Notes under the pieces: model-generated
What the model saw: only the letters and a program-made list of their open reading frames with translations
Database searches by the model: none
What the model was told of the DNA's origin: nothing
Assembly (NCBI GenBank): GCA_009667805.1
Contig: CM019069.1
Coordinates: 46,930,201-46,994,200, forward strand
Length of the DNA stretch: 64,000 nt
Reading direction: 5' to 3'
Source of the DNA: Leptobrachium leishanense
Lineage: Eukaryota > Chordata > Amphibia > Anura > Megophryidae
Shown here: positions 57,998 to 64,000 of the stretch, piece by piece
How positions within the stretch are numbered: the stretch's first letter is position 1
Layout: each line of letters begins with the position of its first letter
Made by a program: the position numbers and the translations under genes

Positions 57998-58739
57998 TAG
58001 GTGTGCATCCCCTTCCTAGTGTCTGGGGGGGTCATAGTAACACATTTGTTGTAACAGGTACTCTTCTTGTTGTATTTCTAGGGATTAATTTGTGTAGATT
58101 GTGTACATTATTGTTAAATGACTTTGTGCAATGGGAAATACATGTACTAGTTTTACAGTTCTATAACTGTTAAATGATAGTTATACAAAACAATTGCTTA
58201 TTTATATGCAGAGATTTACCATGTTAAAGAGGTGTCTTGTATTTTCTTCCATTTGTAATGTATCCTATTTATATAATATACATATAAATATATATATATA
58301 TAGTATATATTAATGAGCTAAGTTCTAAAATAACATTTATTGTAATTCAGTGTCTTTGTGAGCCAAAGAAATTCTGAGAAATATAGTGGAATCTGTAATT
58401 ATAACCTAGTGCCCTCAAAAGGCATTTCAGAAAAAACAAATATAATGATAATTCAAGCGTTAAACACAAGCCTAGTTTATGATGTGGATTGCTGAGAATT
58501 AACTTTCATCTGTCATTCGCTTTGAGGTGGCGCCTTTTGCACATATATAGCTTATATTTAGTGTGGAACAGCTGGAGCGGTCGTAGGTTAAAATGCTAAA
58601 TTCAGTGCAATCTTCACAGTAGGAAATTGTTTCTTTAGATTCTTGTGATGGAAATATGTCGCCGCAATGCTTTAGATACATGCAGCCCAGCATTACGGAA
58701 GAGGGTGGCATGATTAGTGCCCCAGGCCCTTCTCCCTTG
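57998..58739. other. Downstream of GAD1; nothing identified
   Basis: AT-rich, with short TATATATATA runs near 58290. It could still be 3' UTR if a later polyadenylation site is used. Confidence 0.4.
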
Positions 58740-59390
58740 GGTACCCTGCACATGGGTTCACATTGGAATTTATTAGTTACTCTGGTTGGCCAGGGAATTT
58801 ACGGGGCCACATCTCCAGACAGTGTACGCATCCCTCCCAGAAGCCACCGGCAAATTGGACAACAAGGGAATAAGAACGTTATGGGTCTGCCAACCACTGG
58901 GTTGAAAGAGGCTCCACGAAGACCATTTGCTCAGGACCCCACAGTAACCAAGGGTGGCCATGGACGTCTGTTCCTCAACTGCTTGAGAGTTTTCCCTTCG
59001 CTAGCCATTGTGCGGTGACACAACATTGCATCACATTCATCATATACCTCACCAGACCCAGCACTGAGCATTACCTAATACCTATCCACATGTGAGCAGT
59101 GGCTCGCACTGGGATTTATTAGTTACTCCGTGTGGTCCAGTAGGTGTGCGGATGTGAGGAATGCACCCTGAAGCAAACATCTTTTGTACCAGAGAATGTA
59201 GTCAACTCCTTCAGCTGCCCACCAACTGGAACACATTGTAGGTCTCCCTCCTGCTGGTTTGGAAGGGGCCCACAACAACCTCGTGACCAGGACCCAACTA
59301 TAGCCAAGGGTGGCCCTGGGCGCGTGCTCCCCTACTGTTAGAGAAGTTTCCATTGGCTGGTCTTTATGCTTTGACTCCACATTGCTTCAT
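58740..59390. repeat. Diverged tandem duplication, two units of about 300 bp
   Basis: 58740-59035 and 59100-59390 share, in order, TGGAATTTATTAGTTACTC (second unit TGGGATTTATTAGTTACTC), AACCAAGGGTGGCCATGG (second AGCCAAGGGTGGCCCTGG) and an end with CACATTGC and ATCACATTCATCAT-like text. The reading frames are not conserved between units, so they are probably not coding. Confidence 0.6.
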
Positions 59391-60455
59391 ACTCACCATT
59401 ATGAAAATTAAAACAAGGACCACTGGTTACCAAAATCTAAGGCTATAGATTATCTTAGATGTCAATGATTCACATGCAGACCAATCTAACTCTTCAATTG
59501 ATGGTCCTCCTTTGAATGGACAAGACCCCTAGGTGCGTATGAACTGATAGCAGTTCTAGAGACACACGTCAGATGAGGAGTGTTCATCGAGGTCATTCCT
59601 TTGGTTGACATTGCCATTACTCCTCTTTATGCACAGGACCCTCAGGTCACTAAAGATATATTTATCAGATCATAGCACTTTCAAGTATTGATTTCCATAG
59701 CCATACTCTTTACAGTAGAATATTCTATTGTTATAAATATAATATAATATACTATTGTTGCTATTTTTGAAAAACAAATTGTGCAATCCTGACATTATTG
59801 GGCAGAAATCGTACCTCTATTTCCCCAACGAAAATGTTTTGCTGCAGCGAATTAGCCACTATTTCTCTAAGCATTAAACTGTATTTAAATTGTATGTACA
59901 GTACATGTGCACCGTGTTTATACATTATAATTGTATTGTCCTTTACAAGTATAGAATCTACAAAGATGTTGTAGTATATATTAGGTCAGAGTATCATGAG
60001 TACATTAGATTTTCCATAAACTCAAACACCTGTCAATCTCTCCCTCTGAGCGCTGTGTTCATTTAATCCTCTTGAGAGATATAGATATATATATACATAA
60101 TATGGTCACAATGCAGAGACAGATTATATAACAAGGTGTGTGTGATAACCACCAACATATTTTAGGTTAAACTGGATTGAAAATAATAATGTATACATTA
60201 TACACCTGTAGGGTCAATGCCAGACGCCATATTCCAAGAGGGTAAATAGTATCTGTGAAAATTCTGGAATATGAATCCATGAAACAAATGACTGAGAAAC
60301 ACAAAGCAGAGGGAATTAACATATAACATTTTGAAAAGGGAACTCATTTGTATTGCATATTCATTCCATTCAATTTATTGAAACTATTGGACTTGATGCA
60401 TCAATGGGAATCCAATTAATCAGTGTACATATTGTTATACATTTTATGCACAGGT
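59391..60455. other. No gene or repeat identified
   Basis: AT-rich downstream DNA. Only short TATATA runs noted. Confidence 0.4.
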
Positions 60456-60570
60456 GTCGGCAACCTTCGCCCTCCAAATGTGTTTGAACAACATGTCCCA
60501 TGAGTCTCGGCCGCTATAATGCGTGGCTGAGCATCATGGGAGATGTGTTTGCATAACAGCAGATGCATGC
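60456..60570. mobile_element. Possible small hAT-like MITE fragment
   Basis: ACAGGTGTCGGCAACCTTCG is a typical start of such repeats and is followed by CATGTCCCATGAGTCTCGG and GCATCATGGGAGATG in partial inverted arrangement. The right end is unclear. Confidence 0.4.
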
Positions 60571-61204
60571 TTGCTCCTCCGATGGCCGGATTATTGCAAT
60601 AAAGGAAAATGCAATCTGCATTGATCTAGAGAGGAAACCCTAATACTGGTTATTCAAGAACCTGAGTAAACACAGACCTTCCAAGTTATACTATTTGACT
60701 GTGTGACACATGGTTTCCCAGGATTCCTCCTGAACACCTGACAGCCCTAGGCTGTCACACAGTTTTCGGGAGAACTGAGGGAAAATGCACTGCAAGTGCA
60801 ATTAAACAGGCACATAAAGTGAGAATCAGGGCTTTTCTGGCCCATAGATGAGCGCTGACGCCCTTGCTGGCTACCCAGTCATCCTGCCTTTTGGGGACGC
60901 GGATGCTGTCAGTGACACAAATTGTATCACAGTGATGCCCCCCTTTATCTACACCCCATACTCCCAATCTCAGACCTCCCAGAGATGGCAGGTCGGTAAA
61001 TACCAAGTTTAGATTAATACTCCTGACCTATGTGGGCTATTTATGTCAATAAAAAATGTAATTTACAACAAAAGCAAAGTATCTTTTTATACCACGTATA
61101 ATGTACTTCTTCCATTGGCAGACATGAAGCTAGTCTCTACTAGCTCCTTCAATGACTTCTGATAGCAGAGCAGTACACACTGGGCACTCTTCCATTGTGG
61201 ACGC

Positions 61205-61658
61205 TAAGGCTAGGGTCAGACGAGCGTGATTTCTACGGACTGTACGTCCGTGCAGTACGGACATCGTCAGTACGGATGACGCAGTAGTGGCCACACAGTC
61301 CGTTTTTTCACTGAAGTTATTTTTGACGGATGTAGGAGGGAAAAATAAATTACAATGAAAAAACATTCTGTCCGTCAAAAATGCTGGACGTATAAATGCA
61401 GTCCGTCTGACCATGCTCCATCACTCACACACAAAGCTATGCAGACGTTGTGGACGTGGCGCACTCCGCACGTCCGTTCTAGCAGTATTACGTTCTTGCC
61501 TAACCTGCGTCCGTTTGCAGCGTCCGTCATGCGTCCGCAGTTCAGTGCGGACGTACTTCATGTGTCAGGCTCCAATGGACTTTCTTTCATGCTATCACGG
61601 ACGTACTTTTAGGCGCAATCACGGACGTGAACACTACGCTCGTCTGACAGCAGCCTAA
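61205..61658. mobile_element. Foldback MITE family A, copy 3
   Basis: TAAGGCTAGGGTCAGACGAG at the left, CTCGTCTGACAGCAGCCTAA at the right. Rich in ACGTCCGT motifs in both orientations. Confidence 0.8.
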
Positions 61659-61659
61659 C

Positions 61660-62115
61660 ATGGAGACAGAAAGCAGGGTAATGTGCACCTGCAGATTTTC
61701 CCTTACCGTCCCCATGTTAACGTCCTATTCCGGGGAAGGTGCTATCTCAGCCCCTCGCCCGGAACACGGCGCTAACCCCCTGATACCAGCAATACCACTT
61801 CCACAAGTATCAGCTCGAGTTCATAAGACTCCATGGAGGCTTGCGCTTGCGCGCCGCGAGCTCCTCGTCCTCGCTCTAGTGAGATCATGCAGAGCCACGG
61901 AGTGATCACAGAGGGAGACTAGGAACTATTTGTTTCTCTCCACCATGTTAAGTACAGGGAACGCAAAGTGCAGTAAGCTCGCGCAAGCTGCGAAGCGCTA
62001 ACTGATTTCACCCGAGTGTAACGTCAACTATGGAATATCGATGCCAGACGTAAAACTTCTAGCGCTAACGCTTACATATCGAGACGCAACATTAGCACCA
62101 ACTATGGAATAGAGC
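61660..62115. repeat. Dispersed repeat copy
   Basis: ACATGGAGACAGAAAGCAGG and TCCACAAGTATCAGCTCGAG, then GACTAGGAACTATTTGTT. Related to 30920, 44930, 45590 and 48790. It ends ATGGAATAGAGCCC, the terminal motif of the MITE at 31844. Confidence 0.6.
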
Positions 62116-62517
62116 CCACTATATTTAACAAGTATGCAGTTTCAATATAAAGATACTAGCCATTGTGCAGCTAGCTGGATACATTCAGAGCTAGCAGAAC
62201 GTCTTATTAGCGGAACGTGTCCAGGTGTGAATAGAATAGCCCAACCTTAACCGAGCCATTGCCTATTGCAGCCAAGTTGCACTAACTCCGGTATAGCAGA
62301 GAGACACTAAACAGACTTTAATGTCTCTGTCCAAACAGATTTGCTCTAAACAAGACTACCTTATGCTTAGTCACAAAACAGGGGATTGTAGCGAATCAAC
62401 AAGATACTTGCAAATTGTCTAAACGGAGAAAATTTCTTGGAATGCTTCAAATTTGTGTATTTAATCTAAAATTTGCTCCTCCTCTCATAGCGGTTTTCTA
62501 CCAAGATTCTAAATGAC

Positions 62518-62680
62518 GCATGGTTACCATGCCAGGACCTCTAGTTACCATGCCAGGACCTCCGGTTACCATGCCAGGACCTCTGGTTACCATGCCAGGA
62601 CCTCTGTTTACCATTCTAGGACCTCTGGTTACCATGCCAGGACCTCTGGTTCCCATGCCAGGACCTCTGGTTACTCTCAG
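62518..62680. repeat. 21-bp tandem repeat, about 8 copies
   Basis: Unit GGTTACCATGCCAGGACCTC plus T. Substitutions are few. The seven-residue frame it creates is an artefact. Confidence 0.95.
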
Positions 62681-63366
62681 CGTCTAAAAAAAAACCCCAC
62701 GTATATGTATATATTAGGAATTATTTTCTAATGTGAGATTCCCTGATGCACAGAGGTATCGACTTTTCCACTATACCTACCATTGTTTATATTGTAATAG
62801 AGCTAGATCCACGGAGATTTTTATCACCACCATCATCCCATTCCATCCACGATCAAATACCAGCTAAAATTAAAAAAAAAAAAATGTGCCAAAATGTCTT
62901 GTGAGGTTTCACTGGTTATGAAAATCTTGTGACAATCGTATCCTGTCGAAAATGTTTTGTAATATTATCATACAATGCTGTGTGTCTTCGTTCCTGCTAT
63001 ATGAAAGCACAAAGCAGCTTTATACTGAAACAGATTATAGTTACGAACAATAAACGCAAAGTTAGTGGAAAGCCGCATCTGACTAATTTTGTTGCTGATT
63101 GTGTATTCTTTTCTGAAACCTGTAAGTTGGTCTGTGAAGAAGCTATAAGGTTCCGCTGGGAAATAATGGTTTGTCAGAAAGAAAATGGAAGGGGTACATT
63201 GCACCTAGTGAAGAATAAACTGGATCCGCAAACCTGAATAAAATGGGGGTGCTTCAATTGAACGGGTTGCCAACCTGGCAATAACTTCAAAAATACGGAA
63301 AAGGCAATCACGCACAACATAAATTAGTAGGAAGAGGGAGGATCTTTATTTAGGCAACGTTTTGGT

Positions 63367-63712
63367 TGTATTATTATTAGTATTATTATTCATTATTTAT
63401 AAAGCGCCAGCATATTCCGCAGTGCTGTACAATAGGCACAGTATAGACAGGGTTACAATACATTGAACAACATTTGACAAACAGTACAGGAGGAGATGAG
63501 GGCCCTATTCCCGTAGGAACTCACAATCTAGGAGGGTTGGGGTTGGAAACAGGAGGAGAGGACTGTAAGGTGAGAGTGATTGATGGTGGCGTCAGTGAGT
63601 TGGGTGGTAGGCTTCCCTAAATAGGAACGTTTTAAGGGAGCGTTTGAAGGAAGAGAAGTTAGGGGAAAGTCTGACAGTACGAGGGAGAGCGTTCCAGAGA
63701 GTGGGGGCTGCA
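63367..63712 (-). mobile_element. Rex1-like LINE 3' end fragment
   Basis: Matches 42918-43235 of the longer copy: AAGCGCCAGCATATTCCGCA, GGAACTCACAATCTAGGA, then the C-terminal coding end. It inserted between two inverted sequences, 63300-63366 and 63735-63815 (both carry TAGTAGGAAGAGGGAGGATC or its complement). Confidence 0.85.
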
Positions 63713-64000
63713 ACCTTTATCAAACCTGGCTTGTTAAGGCTGCAATAGCAACCGAAACGTTGCCCTATATAAAGATCCTCCCTCTTCCTACTAATATTTT
63801 GTGTGCCTGATTGCTTGTCCTTATTTTTGTCAGAAAGAAAGACAAATTTCTCTTCAAAACAATGTTGACGTCCGCCGCTCTGTGTACAGTGCAAGATGCG
63901 GGAGAACAAATAGTTCTCCATTGTCCTTCTCCTCCTATCTCGGGTTACGCATGACTGTAAAACGGCAGTGGTGGAGCACGGTACATTCAGTGTTTTGTTG

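Noticed and set aside
58656..59018. A 120-residue open frame
   Set aside because: No domain is recognised, and the frame is not kept in the neighbouring duplicated unit.

Overview
This is vertebrate nuclear DNA, almost certainly from an anuran amphibian. The window holds most of one gene, GAD1 (glutamate decarboxylase 67, GAD67), on the + strand. Fourteen coding exons with consensus splice sites run from 11361 to a TAA stop at 56553-56555. By comparison with human GAD67 they are coding exons 3-16 and encode residues 50-594 with no insertion or deletion. Key residues fall at the human positions: Q190, H291, D373, K405 (PLP lysine), Y434 (the GAD67-type catalytic-loop tyrosine) and R567. Exons for residues 1-49 were not found and probably lie upstream. 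No second host gene is recognisable. The frog assignment rests on the protein and on the repeat landscape; the species cannot be fixed from what I see.

Layout. 1-11360: intron 2 or further upstream, filled with nonautonomous DNA transposons (foldback, hAT-like, piggyBac-like). 11520-18460: intron 3, dominated by a LINE fragment in which a 29-bp minisatellite has grown to about 3.9 kb (12840-16750). 18704-28631: intron 4, dominated by a 24-bp satellite (19200-25712) into which a 1625-bp hAT-like element has inserted; that element carries its own minisatellite and a long palindrome. 28723-37618: introns 5-9, with a dead Tc1-like transposon and several MITEs. 37736-55118: introns 10-14, with a LINE whose reverse transcriptase frame is still open, two inverted MITE copies forming a palindrome of almost 1 kb, a tRNA-derived SINE and a second piggyBac-like element. 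56556-64000: 3' UTR and downstream DNA with more MITEs, a diverged tandem duplication, a short minisatellite and a LINE tail.

The exons cooperate to make one cytosolic PLP enzyme that converts glutamate to GABA. The rest is mobile-element and tandem-repeat DNA. The most notable structure is that the introns on both sides of exon 4 are largely minisatellite, and that one of these arrays can be traced base for base to a 9-bp direct repeat, 29 bp apart, inside the reverse transcriptase gene of a LINE present elsewhere in the window. Long reading frames in the tandem arrays are artefacts of units divisible by three.
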